Made by a program: the position numbers and the translations under genes | In this document: positions 52,879 to 62,005 of the stretch, piece after piece | How positions within the stretch are numbered: the stretch's first letter is position 1 | Layout of the letters: the number at the start of each line of letters is the position of its first letter | Notes under the pieces: generated by a model | Databases searched by the model: none | Told to the model about the DNA's origin: nothing | The model's input: the letters and a program-made list of their open reading frames with translations, nothing else | Source: Psychroserpens mesophilus | Lineage (GTDB): Bacteria; Bacteroidota; Bacteroidia; Flavobacteriales; Flavobacteriaceae | Assembly (NCBI RefSeq): GCF_000826645.1 | Contig: NZ_JXJP01000006.1 | Coordinates: 124,001-188,000 of the forward strand | Direction of reading: 5' to 3' | DNA length: 64,000 bases

Positions 52879-54948
52879 ATGAAAAAACTAACTGCTGTTA
52901 TTGTATTATTGTCACTTATGAATTGTTCTGAAAAAGAAACTCAAAAACAACATACTGAATTACAAAAAGACAATCCGTTCAACGTTGCTTTGAATGAGCC
53001 TTTTGATTATGCTAAAGTTACTGGTGAATCTATTCAAGAGTATGTGAGTTACGAAATTGAAAAGGCCAATCTTATCCTTGAAAATATTAAAAAAGAAGCC
53101 TCTCCAACATTAGAAAATACGTTTCTTCCATTTGATGCAGCAATGAATAAATTAGGTCAGGCTGGTAGAAATTCATTCATGTTGTACTGGACATCAACTG
53201 ATTCTATTACAAGAGCTAAAGGTTTAGAGTATTCGCAAAAAGTAGATTCTTTAAATACTGCTATTACATCAGATAAAACCTTATTTAACCAATTCGAAAC
53301 CTTTAAGGCTTCTGATGCTTATTCTGAATTGAATGACAGAAGACAACGCTTTGTTGATGATATTATCAAAGAATTTGTGCAATCTGGCGTTAATCTTTCA
53401 GAAGATAAATTAGAAAAATTTAAAACTCTTAAGTCTGAAATTACCGATTTAACCTCTCAGTATTCCACGAATATGAATACGGCTAACTTAGTATTAACAT
53501 TAGATGAAGCAGGAGCAGACGGACTACCAGAAAGTTTTAAAGACACCTACAGAACTGAAAACGGCACTTACGAAATTCCTGCTCAACCTTCAACTGGAGG
53601 ACCAGTTATGGATAATGCCACGCGTCCTGAAACCAGAAAGCAATACCAAATGTTGTATTCAAATCGAGGTGCCGAAAAAAATATTGACATCTTAAATCAG
53701 TTGGTAAAAAAGCGTTATCAACTCTCACAATTAATGGGTTATAAATCTTATGCTGAATATAATTTAGTTCCTAAAATGGCTAGTAATCCAGAAACAGTAT
53801 GGAAGTTTATTGAAGATTTAGTAGCCGAATCTAAAGAAAAAGCAATTCAGGATATTGAAATACTAAAAACAGCCAGAAAAAAACTAGATAATATTGATAC
53901 TGACAAAGCTTTAAATCCTTGGGATGTTTCCTATTATAAAAATCAAATCTTAAAAACCGACTACCAGGTTGATACTGAAAAAATTCGAGAATATTTACCT
54001 GTTGACGCATGCTTAGAAGGCTTGTTCGACTTGTATCAAGAACTTCTGGACTTAGAGTTCAGAAAAATAGAAAATGCTTCAGTATGGCATGAAGATGTGC
54101 AAGCATATGAGGTATTTGAAAATGGCACCTTAAAAGGTCGCTTCTATTTAGATTTATATCCACGACCATTTAAAGAATCCTGGTTTTACGCAGTGCCTTT
54201 ATCAACAGGTAAACAAATGGAAAATGGTTATGAAGTTCCTGTAGCTATGCTTTTAGGCAATTTTACAAAAGGAACTGATAAAATCCCGTCTATGATTTCT
54301 CATAACGAATTAAGTACGTTGTTTCATGAGTTCGGACATATTATGGATGCTATGGCTTATGAAGGCGAATACAGTTTACAAGCCGATACAAAAAGTGATT
54401 TTGTAGAAGCGATGTCACAAATTTTTGAAAACTGGATTTGGGATTATAACACCTTAAGTGCTTTTGCAAAACACTATGAAACAGGAGAAGTTTTACCTAA
54501 AGCACTGTTTGATAATATGGTCAATGCTAAAAACGTATCGTCTGGTTTATCAGCTCAAGGCTCATTGAGAAACTGTATTTATGATATGAATTTATATGAC
54601 AAATATAATCCGAATCAACCTTTAGATACAGACCAGCTATGGAAAGACATTGATAAACAAATGGGTGTAATGGATTGGTATATTGAAGGAACTCATCCTC
54701 AGGCAAGTTGGATTCATATCAATACACATCCAGTATATTATTATGGGTATTTATGGTCTGAAGTCTATGCACAGGATATGTTTACCGTATTTGAGAAGAA
54801 TGGATTGCGTGACCAGCAAACAGGTGTGAAGTATAGAAAATTAATTTTAGCAAATGGAAGTCAGCGACCAGTTGATGAAACTGTTGAAGAGTTTTTAGGA
54901 CGACCTATGAATAACAAAGCATATATCAAAAGTCTTGGCTTGGAGTAA
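52879..54948 (+). CDS. M3-family zinc metallopeptidase lipoprotein
   Basis: The 689-residue product is a lipoprotein (Cys16) with the thimet oligopeptidase/Dcp fold. The zinc motif HEFGH is at 483-487 (STLFHEFGHIMDA) and the third ligand Glu is in DFVEAMSQIFENW. SEKE after the cysteine lacks a strong acidic pattern, so it is probably periplasmic. It should cleave small peptides. A TATATTTG -7 element (52848-52855) lies 23 bases before the start, with no good TTG at -33. Confidence 0.95.
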   Translation: MKKLTAVIVLLSLMNCSEKETQKQHTELQKDNPFNVALNEPFDYAKVTGESIQEYVSYEIEKANLILENIKKEASPTLENTFLPFDAAMNKLGQAGRNSFMLYWTSTDSITRAKGLEYSQKVDSLNTAITSDKTLFNQFETFKASDAYSELNDRRQRFVDDIIKEFVQSGVNLSEDKLEKFKTLKSEITDLTSQYSTNMNTANLVLTLDEAGADGLPESFKDTYRTENGTYEIPAQPSTGGPVMDNATRPETRKQYQMLYSNRGAEKNIDILNQLVKKRYQLSQLMGYKSYAEYNLVPKMASNPETVWKFIEDLVAESKEKAIQDIEILKTARKKLDNIDTDKALNPWDVSYYKNQILKTDYQVDTEKIREYLPVDACLEGLFDLYQELLDLEFRKIENASVWHEDVQAYEVFENGTLKGRFYLDLYPRPFKESWFYAVPLSTGKQMENGYEVPVAMLLGNFTKGTDKIPSMISHNELSTLFHEFGHIMDAMAYEGEYSLQADTKSDFVEAMSQIFENWIWDYNTLSAFAKHYETGEVLPKALFDNMVNAKNVSSGLSAQGSLRNCIYDMNLYDKYNPNQPLDTDQLWKDIDKQMGVMDWYIEGTHPQASWIHINTHPVYYYGYLWSEVYAQDMFTVFEKNGLRDQQTGVKYRKLILANGSQRPVDETVEEFLGRPMNNKAYIKSLGLE

Positions 54949-54954
54949 ACCGTA

Positions 54955-55602
54955 ATGAAACACACAAAATACATTTTTATTTTTTGTTCGTTTTTGTTTT
55001 TGTCTAACTACAAAAGCTATAAAGAGTATGAGTTTGATTACATAATAGAATATTCATCTTCAATTCACGGTTCAGAACCTTATTCAGTTTTTTACTTAAC
55101 GAATTCAAAAGACAATAGTTATTGGGCTAGTTTTTATAATTTAAATGAAGAGAGCTTTAATCTCACATTTAGAAAACATGGTAGTATAAGTAGAAGAGTT
55201 GTAATAAATAAAAAAGAGTTTTACAAAGCGGAAACTATTTTTATGGAAAGAGGATTTGCACACGTGAAAGCTATTTCAGAGCGTTCTGCAAAAAAGACTG
55301 GTTTTTTAAAATTAAATGATACTATAATTAATAATACAACTCATCAACATTTCGAATTCAAGACATTGAAGTCAAAAAAGAAGGATTTAGTTATTCATTA
55401 TATAATTGAGCCTAGTACAGAAAATCATTTACCAGTACTTTTCTATCCTGATGCTTATATAGAATGGAAGGTTGAAAAAAACTTGCCTAATGGGATTTTT
55501 AAAGAACTTTATTATACCAATGACAATAATGAATTCTTAGAAAATCATTTAAAGCTGGTAGGTTATCAACCATACAATAAAGTGATAAGAATGAGATTTT
55601 AA
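54955..55602 (+). CDS. hypothetical exported protein
   Basis: The 215-residue product has a hydrophobic N-terminus (about 5-17, KYIFIFCSFLFLSNYK) that is a signal peptide or anchor; the C lies in the hydrophobic core rather than in a lipobox. The rest is mainly beta and Lys/Tyr-rich (DYIIEYSSSIHGSEPYSVFYL), with no family recognised. It starts 6 bases after the M3 peptidase stop, so it is likely cotranscribed. It ends 3 bases before the stop of the convergent rlmH. Confidence 0.65.
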   Translation: MKHTKYIFIFCSFLFLSNYKSYKEYEFDYIIEYSSSIHGSEPYSVFYLTNSKDNSYWASFYNLNEESFNLTFRKHGSISRRVVINKKEFYKAETIFMERGFAHVKAISERSAKKTGFLKLNDTIINNTTHQHFEFKTLKSKKKDLVIHYIIEPSTENHLPVLFYPDAYIEWKVEKNLPNGIFKELYYTNDNNEFLENHLKLVGYQPYNKVIRMRF

Positions 55603-55605
55603 TTT

Positions 55606-56079
55606 TCATCTATGATGATAAGGCTCATTTCGTAAAATCGTAAAGCCACGATACAATTGTTCAATCACAAACAAGCGAATCATTTGATGGGAAAAGGTCA
55701 TTTTTGACAAGGACAGTTTTCCATTTGCTTTTTGATATACTTCTTGAGAAAAACCATAAGGTCCACCAATAACAAACACCAGTTGCTTAATTCCAGAATT
55801 CATGTGTTTTTGTAAATAGTTTGAAAAGGCTACAGAATCCAGCTGCTTTCCATTTTCATCTAATAAAATCAGTACATCTGTAGGATTTAGTTTGTTTAAA
55901 ATGAGTTCGCCTTCCTTTTGCTTTTGTTGGTCTTCACTAAGATTTTTAGCTTTTTTTAAATCAGGAATAATATCAAACTCAAATTTTACATAAAAGCCCA
56001 GACGTTTTTGATAATCATCAATAAGCGCTTGTAATTGTTTATTGTCGGTTTTGCCAATGGCAAGAAGTTTAATTGTCAT
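55606..56079 (-). CDS. rlmH: 23S rRNA (pseudouridine1915-N3)-methyltransferase RlmH
   Basis: The 157-residue SPOUT enzyme methylates pseudouridine 1915 of helix 69 in 23S rRNA. The knot motifs FVIGGPYGFSQEV, LSLSKMTFSHQMIRLFVIEQLYRG and the C-terminal RNEPYHH are present. Length normal. It diverges from nadC across 89 bases. TAACTTTG (minus, 56091-56084) is a -7 match 5 bases from the start codon; the transcript would then be nearly leaderless. Confidence 0.97.
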   Translation of the reverse strand: MTIKLLAIGKTDNKQLQALIDDYQKRLGFYVKFEFDIIPDLKKAKNLSEDQQKQKEGELILNKLNPTDVLILLDENGKQLDSVAFSNYLQKHMNSGIKQLVFVIGGPYGFSQEVYQKANGKLSLSKMTFSHQMIRLFVIEQLYRGFTILRNEPYHHR

Positions 56080-56168
56080 AGGTCAAAGTTATACTTTTTT
56101 AGAATTTGAAATTTATTTTTTAAAATTTTTTAAGATGCAATTAGTATTTTTACAACAAATACTCATCT

Positions 56169-57029
56169 ATGATTTCTAAAGAACAATTCAACAAAGAAAT
56201 AGATTTAATTATCGCAAACGCTATCAGAGAAGATGTAGGTGATGGTGATCACAGTTCGTTAGCTTGTATTCCTGCAACTGCGATGGGAAAAGCCAAACTT
56301 TTAGTGAAAGATGAAGGTGTTATTGCTGGCGTGGAATTCGCTAAAATGGTCTTTGCTTATGTCGATAAAGACATGACTGTTGAAACTTTAATAGAAGACG
56401 GAAGTCAGGTAAAATATGGTGATATTGTGTTTTACGTGGAAGGCGCTTCGCAATCTATTTTGAAAGCTGAACGTTTAGTATTGAATGCCATGCAACGCAT
56501 GAGCGCAATTGCTACAAAAACCAAGCAGTTTGTAGATTTATTGGAAGGTACAGGAACTAAAATTTTAGATACCAGAAAAACCACGCCTGGAATCAGAGCT
56601 TTAGAAAAATGGGCTGTTAAAATTGGAGGAGGAGAGAACCACAGATTTGCATTGTATGATATGATCATGTTGAAAGATAATCATATTGATTTTGCAGGTG
56701 GTGTTTCTAAAGCAATTCAGTTAACAAAGCAATATTTGAAAGATACTGGACGAGACCTGAAAATAATTGTTGAAGCCCGAAATCTGGCAGAAATCAAAGC
56801 GATTTTAAATGAAGGCGGTGTGTATCGAATTTTAATTGATAATTTTAATTACGAAGATACCAGAACTGCTGTAAAATTAATTGGAAATCAATGCTTGACA
56901 GAATCTTCAGGTGGTATTAATGAAAAAACACTTAGAAAGTATGCCGAATGTGGTGTCGATTATATTTCTTCTGGTGCATTAACGCACTCTGTTTTTAATA
57001 AAGATTTGAGTCTGAAGGCTGTGGAATGA
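56169..57029 (+). CDS. nadC: nicotinate-nucleotide diphosphorylase (carboxylating)
   Basis: NadC converts quinolinate and PRPP to nicotinate mononucleotide in NAD synthesis. The 286-residue product has REDVGDGDHSS, RLVLNAMQRMSAIAT, TKILDTRKTTPGIRALEKWAV, GGGENHRF, LKDNHI, VEARNLAEI and ESSGGIN, all family landmarks. Length normal. It is followed by heptamer arrays and the convergent cca gene; no nadA or nadB is nearby. Confidence 0.97.
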   Translation: MISKEQFNKEIDLIIANAIREDVGDGDHSSLACIPATAMGKAKLLVKDEGVIAGVEFAKMVFAYVDKDMTVETLIEDGSQVKYGDIVFYVEGASQSILKAERLVLNAMQRMSAIATKTKQFVDLLEGTGTKILDTRKTTPGIRALEKWAVKIGGGENHRFALYDMIMLKDNHIDFAGGVSKAIQLTKQYLKDTGRDLKIIVEARNLAEIKAILNEGGVYRILIDNFNYEDTRTAVKLIGNQCLTESSGGINEKTLRKYAECGVDYISSGALTHSVFNKDLSLKAVE

Positions 57030-57044
57030 GGTTTTTTTTAAAAA

Positions 57045-57087
57045 GGCATTAGGCATAAGGCATTAGCTAGGAAAACATAAGGCATAA
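57045..57087. repeat. imperfect heptamer copies, GGCATWA
   Basis: GGCATTA (57045-57051), GGCATAA (57052-57058) and GGCATTA (57059-57065) follow head to tail; another GGCATAA lies at 57081-57087. This is a decayed heptamer array downstream of nadC and before the TTATCAC array. Confidence 0.75.
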
Positions 57088-57133
57088 GAAATTAGTGAGG
57101 AGTTATTTGAACGAGATAATTGAATTATTTTTC

Positions 57134-57196
57134 TTATCACTTATCACTTATCACTTATCACTTATCACTTATCACTTATCACTTATCACTTATCAC
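57134..57196. repeat. perfect 9-copy heptamer array TTATCAC
   Basis: Nine exact head-to-tail copies of TTATCAC (63 bases). On the minus strand it reads GTGATAA and makes the last codons and the TGA stop of the cca gene (57179-57181). The six copies beyond the stop lie outside any gene. Perfect copies imply recent expansion. Confidence 0.97.
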
Positions 57197-58600
57197 TAGT
57201 CCCAAACGTTTTCCCTCTTTAAGCATTAACTCATAAGCAGCTTCATATTCGTTAGGAATATCGCCTTCTAAAATGGCTTCTTTTATAGCCTCTTTTATTT
57301 GTCCGATTTCACGAGAAGGCTTGATGTTAAAGGTTTTCATAATATCTTCACCAGAAATTGGTGGTTGAAAATTACGCACATGATCTCGAGCTTCGACTTC
57401 ATCAATTTTCTGACGAACGATTTTAAAGTTGTTGTGGTATTTCTGAAACTTCTTCGGATTCTTGGTTGTAATATCAGCTTCACAAAGCGTCATTAAATCC
57501 TCTACATAATCACCAGCATCAAAAACCAAACGTCTTACAGCAGAATCAGTTACTAAGTCTTGAGCTAAAACTATAGGTCTGGAGCTCATAAACACCATTT
57601 TTTGAACAAATTTCATTTTGTCATTTAATGGCATTTTTAATCTTTTGAATAAATGATACACCATTTTTGCACCTTCAAATTCGTGTGCATGGAACGTCCA
57701 TCCAACCTTTTTACTGAATTTTTTAGTTGGCGCTTTGCCAATATCGTGAAGAAGCGCAGCCCAACGCAACCAGAGATTGTCGGTGTGTTTCGAGATATTA
57801 TCGACCACTTCAAGTGTATGATAAAAATTGTCTTTGTGTTTCTGACCTTCAATTTCGTCAATACCTTTTAAAGCCGTTAATTCAGGTAAAATATACTGTA
57901 ATAAACCTGTTTGTTCGAGTAATAAAAAGCCAACCGAAGGCACATCACTTTCCAATACTTTATTCAGTTCAACTACAATACGTTCTTTGGTAATGATTTT
58001 AATACGATGCTTATTTCTGGTAATGGCTTCGAGTGATTTGGCTTCAATTGTAAAGTTGAGTTGTGTTGCAAATCTTATGGCTCTCATCATTCGTAATGGA
58101 TCGTCGCTATACGTAATATCTGGATCTAAAGGTGTACGAATGATTTTGTTTTTTAAATCTTCAATACCATTAAAAGGATCTAATAAGTCGCCAAAATGTT
58201 CTGTACTTAAATCTAAAGCCAAAGCATTAATCGTAAAATCTCTTCGGTTTTGGTCATCTTCAAGCGTACCGTTTTCAACAACAGGATTCCTACTGTCTTC
58301 ATTATAACTTTCTTTACGAGCACCAACAAATTCAATATCCATATCTTCATAAGGAAGCATCGCAGTTCCGTAGGTTTTAAACACTTGAACTTTTGGTTTG
58401 TTTGGGAGTTGTTTTGCAACCTCTTTGGCTAGAGCAATTCCACTACCAACAGCAACAATATCAATGTCTTTATGTAATCCTCGATTTAAAATGTGATCAC
58501 GAACAAAGCCGCCAATCACATACGAATCAAGGTCAAGAGTCATAGCAGCATCAGATATGATTTTAAAAATATCGTTTTGTAAGGCATTTTTATAATTCAT
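57179..58600 (-). CDS. cca: CCA tRNA nucleotidyltransferase with HD domain
   Basis: The 473-residue product adds or repairs the 3'-CCA of tRNAs (bacterial class II). The polymerase part has GGFVRDH, KDIDIV (metal Asp pair), RRDFTINALALD and the RMMRAIRFA motif; an HD phosphohydrolase domain (WAALLHDIGKAPTK, HDIGK) follows, as in the bacterial HD-Cca type. The stop codon TGA and the preceding VISDK codons are inside the TTATCAC array. It is convergent with nadC. Confidence 0.93.
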   Translation of the reverse strand: MNYKNALQNDIFKIISDAAMTLDLDSYVIGGFVRDHILNRGLHKDIDIVAVGSGIALAKEVAKQLPNKPKVQVFKTYGTAMLPYEDMDIEFVGARKESYNEDSRNPVVENGTLEDDQNRRDFTINALALDLSTEHFGDLLDPFNGIEDLKNKIIRTPLDPDITYSDDPLRMMRAIRFATQLNFTIEAKSLEAITRNKHRIKIITKERIVVELNKVLESDVPSVGFLLLEQTGLLQYILPELTALKGIDEIEGQKHKDNFYHTLEVVDNISKHTDNLWLRWAALLHDIGKAPTKKFSKKVGWTFHAHEFEGAKMVYHLFKRLKMPLNDKMKFVQKMVFMSSRPIVLAQDLVTDSAVRRLVFDAGDYVEDLMTLCEADITTKNPKKFQKYHNNFKIVRQKIDEVEARDHVRNFQPPISGEDIMKTFNIKPSREIGQIKEAIKEAILEGDIPNEYEAAYELMLKEGKRLGLVISDK

Positions 58601-58789
58601 GAACGGAATTTTTACTACAAAACGTAGCTTTTTTATGTATCTTAAAACTAGTAAAACTTAGAATCCTAAAACCTATGGAATTTACATTCATAAATACAGC
58701 TGGTTTTGTGCTTGATTCGAATGACAAATTTACGATATACTCTACATTATTTAAAATTTCGGTGTCAATATTCATAATAAGTTTTTGCA

Positions 58790-59590
58790 ATGGTATGGTA
58801 TAATCGAAAATTAAAGGATAACTCGCCTTTGAAATTAATATATTTGCTGAAATTTATTAATCTTAATGATAGTATGAGCATAAAAATTGGGGAATTATCA
58901 CTTTCAAAATTTGTAAAAGGATTTTTAGGAACAAGGCTCATTGACCCAATAGAGGTGTTTTATTTAAAAGAAAAAAATACCTTTTATCCTATCATTTCAA
59001 AATCGGGTTGCTCAACGATTAAACTGTTTTTAATCAGATTATATAATCCTGCATTTGTTAGCAAATTTCCTGGTATTCATGCTATTGATCCTTCAGGTGA
59101 AACGAATGGCAAGGTGTTACGATTATATTTTAATAGCTTTTCAAAGTACAGAGCGTTTGCAAAAGACAAGGACATCGTTTTAGTAATAAGAAATCCTTAT
59201 GAACGAATTTATTCGTGTTATTTAGATGTGAAATTAGAAAAAAACACGATGTATTTAACGCCTTCTGGTTTACACAATTTTTTCGGAATAAATAGTACCT
59301 ATAGTTTTAATCAATTTTTGAAAAAGGTGATATCACTTCCTGATTATTTATCAGACAGACATTTTAGAACTCAAACATTTTATCTGAAAAAAGGTGTTGA
59401 TAAAGTTGTCAACTCAATCAAAGTTATTTTATTAGAAAACTTCAATTCGGAAGTCAATAACACTACTAATCTGAATAAAAATTCTAAATCATTACCCGAC
59501 GATATTTTAAATCAGTTGAAGTCAAACACGAAGTTCAAGAAACGATTTTATAAGGATATTGAATTGTATTCGAAAGAATTAAGCCATTAA
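58790..59590 (+). CDS. sulfotransferase-like protein
   Basis: The 266-residue product has the 5'-phosphosulfate loop segment in PIISKSGCSTIK (67-78) and the 3'-phosphate segment LVIRNPYERIYS (131-142), the two PAPS-binding motifs of the sulfotransferase family (carbohydrate sulfotransferase-like layout). An internal Met (58874, MSIKIGELSLSK) could be the true start. It is cytoplasmic by sequence. The role would be sulfation of a polysaccharide, fitting the glycosyltransferases next to it, but the acceptor is unknown. Confidence 0.82.
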   Translation: MVWYNRKLKDNSPLKLIYLLKFINLNDSMSIKIGELSLSKFVKGFLGTRLIDPIEVFYLKEKNTFYPIISKSGCSTIKLFLIRLYNPAFVSKFPGIHAIDPSGETNGKVLRLYFNSFSKYRAFAKDKDIVLVIRNPYERIYSCYLDVKLEKNTMYLTPSGLHNFFGINSTYSFNQFLKKVISLPDYLSDRHFRTQTFYLKKGVDKVVNSIKVILLENFNSEVNNTTNLNKNSKSLPDDILNQLKSNTKFKKRFYKDIELYSKELSH

Positions 59591-59600
59591 ATTCAAACGT

Positions 59601-60671
59601 TTAAAAGTGATTTGAACTGGCTTTCTTGTTCCATAGCATTGCTTTAAGTTTTAGTTTTCTAATCCAACTTTTTGAACGTTCATACTTAAACAATTTCACT
59701 AAAGCATCTGCGTCTAAATGACTGTAGGTCTGAAATAGTTTAAATTTTTTATTGTTTGATTGATTTAATGTCGGTTCAAAATCATCCAGTTTGATGGTTT
59801 TAAAAGTCTTCTGAATTAAAATGTTAGCTTCTTTTTTGTCTTTTACTTCTAATCTTTGATAACAATTTACAATGGTTAGAAATTGCAAATAACTAATATA
59901 GCTTGCTATGGTGTTTTTATTAGAAGTTGCCTTCAGATAATAGGTGTTGTAAACAATGCTTACAATCTCAAGATAGGATTTTAAGTTTCTTAAACTGTAA
60001 TTATTAGTGATAGAATCTGCATTTCCTAAATTGTAATAATAGGTTGGCTGGTCATTCAAAATAATACCTTTGGCATAAAATAAGGTTTCAAAAAACCACA
60101 ATTCATCTTCATGTAAGAGTCCACTCTTAAATTGTAATTGGTGTTGATCTAAAAATTCTTTTCGGTATAATCTATTGCATGCAACACAAATCAGAGGTTG
60201 ATTAATCACCAGATTTAAAAGATTTTTTTCTTTGTTGTCATGAATACATAAGCGTTCTGGCTGATGATTCATTAACTCTTTAATCTTGTTATTCTGACGT
60301 TCAGTAATTGCAATTAAGCCAAAAACAATATCACAATGTTGTGTTGCTAAGCCATGTAGATTTTCTAAGGTGATTGAGTCTAATAAATCATCACTATCTA
60401 AAAAATAGATAAACGTTCCTTTTGCTATGTTTAATCCTGTATTTCTTGCACCTGATAACCCTTGATTTTCTTGATTTATCAGCTGGAACCGTTGATCATT
60501 TTCCACCCATTTTTCAGCAAGATGTTGAGTATTGTCCTGACTACCATCATTAACCAAAATGCATTCCCAGTTAGAGTAGGTCTGTTTCGAAACACTTTCA
60601 AGAGTTTTATCTAAAAATTGTTCTGCATTATAGCAGGGAACAATTACAGAAATTAAATTTTGAACGGACAT
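59601..60671 (-). CDS. family 2 glycosyltransferase
   Basis: The 356-residue product has ISVIVPCYNAEQFLDKTLESV, LVNDGSQDNT, SGARNTGLNIAKG and the metal site FLDSDDLLD, all GT2 landmarks, followed by a C-terminal helical extension of about 130 residues. The acceptor is unknown. It converges with the sulfotransferase gene (10-base gap) and diverges from the GT4-like gene at 60785. Confidence 0.94.
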   Translation of the reverse strand: MSVQNLISVIVPCYNAEQFLDKTLESVSKQTYSNWECILVNDGSQDNTQHLAEKWVENDQRFQLINQENQGLSGARNTGLNIAKGTFIYFLDSDDLLDSITLENLHGLATQHCDIVFGLIAITERQNNKIKELMNHQPERLCIHDNKEKNLLNLVINQPLICVACNRLYRKEFLDQHQLQFKSGLLHEDELWFFETLFYAKGIILNDQPTYYYNLGNADSITNNYSLRNLKSYLEIVSIVYNTYYLKATSNKNTIASYISYLQFLTIVNCYQRLEVKDKKEANILIQKTFKTIKLDDFEPTLNQSNNKKFKLFQTYSHLDADALVKLFKYERSKSWIRKLKLKAMLWNKKASSNHF

Positions 60672-60784
60672 CTTTCAGTGGTATCGGTTTTAGGTTCTCA
60701 AAATTAAAATTTTAATTTGTTATAATACAGTTTATATGTTTTTAATCATATAGCTATCTTTACTACCATTAATTTGCCGTAAGA

Positions 60785-62005
60785 ATGTACAAAGCACTTA
60801 AGATAAAATTCAGAAACTGGAAATTGAAACAGCAGTTGATAAAACAAGGAACGTTATTTTCTGAAGACAACTTTGTTTTTAAAGACGTTAATGTTTTATT
60901 GATTGATGAAATTATACCAGAATTCAACAAAGATTCAGGTTCCAGACGTTTAACTGAAATCATTAAGTTGCTTTTGAAGAATGACATTTCGGTGTTTTTA
61001 GTTGCCGATTTAAAACAACACAAGTACAAAAGCGATTATATTCAAAAGTTCAAAAACTTTGGTGTTAATGTTTATGAACCAAGTGTTACTAGTCACGGAA
61101 AATTAATAACTAAAGAAGCGTTTATAAAGCAGATTGCTCCTAAGATGCAAATTGCTTGGTTACACAGACCATTGATATTTGATAAGTTTCAGCATCTGAT
61201 TAAAACGTCTAATCCAGATATTAAGTTAGTCTTTGATATGGTCGATTTTCACTATATCAGATTATTGCGAGAGTATGAGCTTCATAAAGACGAATCCTTA
61301 AAAAGTGAAGCTGAAAAATTCTTGAAAATTGAATTGGAAAATTGTAAAAACGCAGATGTAGTCATTGCCATTTCAACTACTGACAAAGCATTGTTAAAAC
61401 AGCATTTTAACGAAGATGAAAAGGTGATTTTAATCAGTAACATTCATCAGCATCTTGGAAAAGCGAAAAATTTTGAAAATTTTCAAAAGCGAAAAGATGT
61501 ACTGTTTGTAGGTAGCTTTAGACATGATCCGAATATCGATGCAGTTAATTATTTGAAAACGGAGATTATGCCTCTTGTGTGGCAGGAATTACCAGAAGTA
61601 AAGGTCAATGTTATTGGTAGCTATATAAATGAAGACATCAAAGCTTTAGCATCTGAAAGATTTCATCTTCTGGGTTTTGTTGAAAATTTAACTACGCAGA
61701 TTAATAGTTCAAAGTTATTTGTTGCGCCTTTACGATTTGGAGCGGGAATTAAAGGTAAAATCGGACAAAGTTTAGAGCACAGTTTACCATTGGTAACTTC
61801 ACATATTGGAGCAGAAGGCTTTGATTTTGGATCGCAAAAAGACGTTATGATTGCCAATACAGCTGAAGATACAGCTCAAAAAATCATAGATTTATATACC
61901 AATGAAGCTCTTTGGAATGCAGCGAGTAATAGCTGTGAAGCAATTTTAGAACCCTTTTCATTGACTACAACAGAAGCTCAAATACTTAAAATAATTAACG
62001 ATTAG
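60785..62005 (+). CDS. GT4-type glycosyltransferase
   Basis: The 406-residue product has a GT-B fold: an N-terminal domain with VFDMVDFHYIRL, a linker with DVVIAISTTDKALL, and the C-terminal nucleotide-sugar domain with DVLFVGSFRHDPNIDAVNYL, FHLLGFVENL and the conserved APLRFGAGIKGKIGQSLEHSLP motif. Sugar and acceptor unknown. The N-terminal extension (VNVLLIDEIIPEFNKDSGSRR) is unusual. It overlaps the 3' end of the minus-strand GT2 gene by 11 bases. Confidence 0.92.
   Translation: MYKALKIKFRNWKLKQQLIKQGTLFSEDNFVFKDVNVLLIDEIIPEFNKDSGSRRLTEIIKLLLKNDISVFLVADLKQHKYKSDYIQKFKNFGVNVYEPSVTSHGKLITKEAFIKQIAPKMQIAWLHRPLIFDKFQHLIKTSNPDIKLVFDMVDFHYIRLLREYELHKDESLKSEAEKFLKIELENCKNADVVIAISTTDKALLKQHFNEDEKVILISNIHQHLGKAKNFENFQKRKDVLFVGSFRHDPNIDAVNYLKTEIMPLVWQELPEVKVNVIGSYINEDIKALASERFHLLGFVENLTTQINSSKLFVAPLRFGAGIKGKIGQSLEHSLPLVTSHIGAEGFDFGSQKDVMIANTAEDTAQKIIDLYTNEALWNAASNSCEAILEPFSLTTTEAQILKIIND

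Noticed and set aside
57134-57196. CRISPR array
   Set aside because: Unit is 7 bases with no spacers; a simple tandem array.
57637-58419. Several frames inside cca on both strands
   Set aside because: Overlapped by a complete, motif-rich CCA transferase; these are shadows.
58590-58790. Minus-strand 66-codon frame between cca and the sulfotransferase
   Set aside because: No family features, no promoter pair, composition like intergenic DNA.
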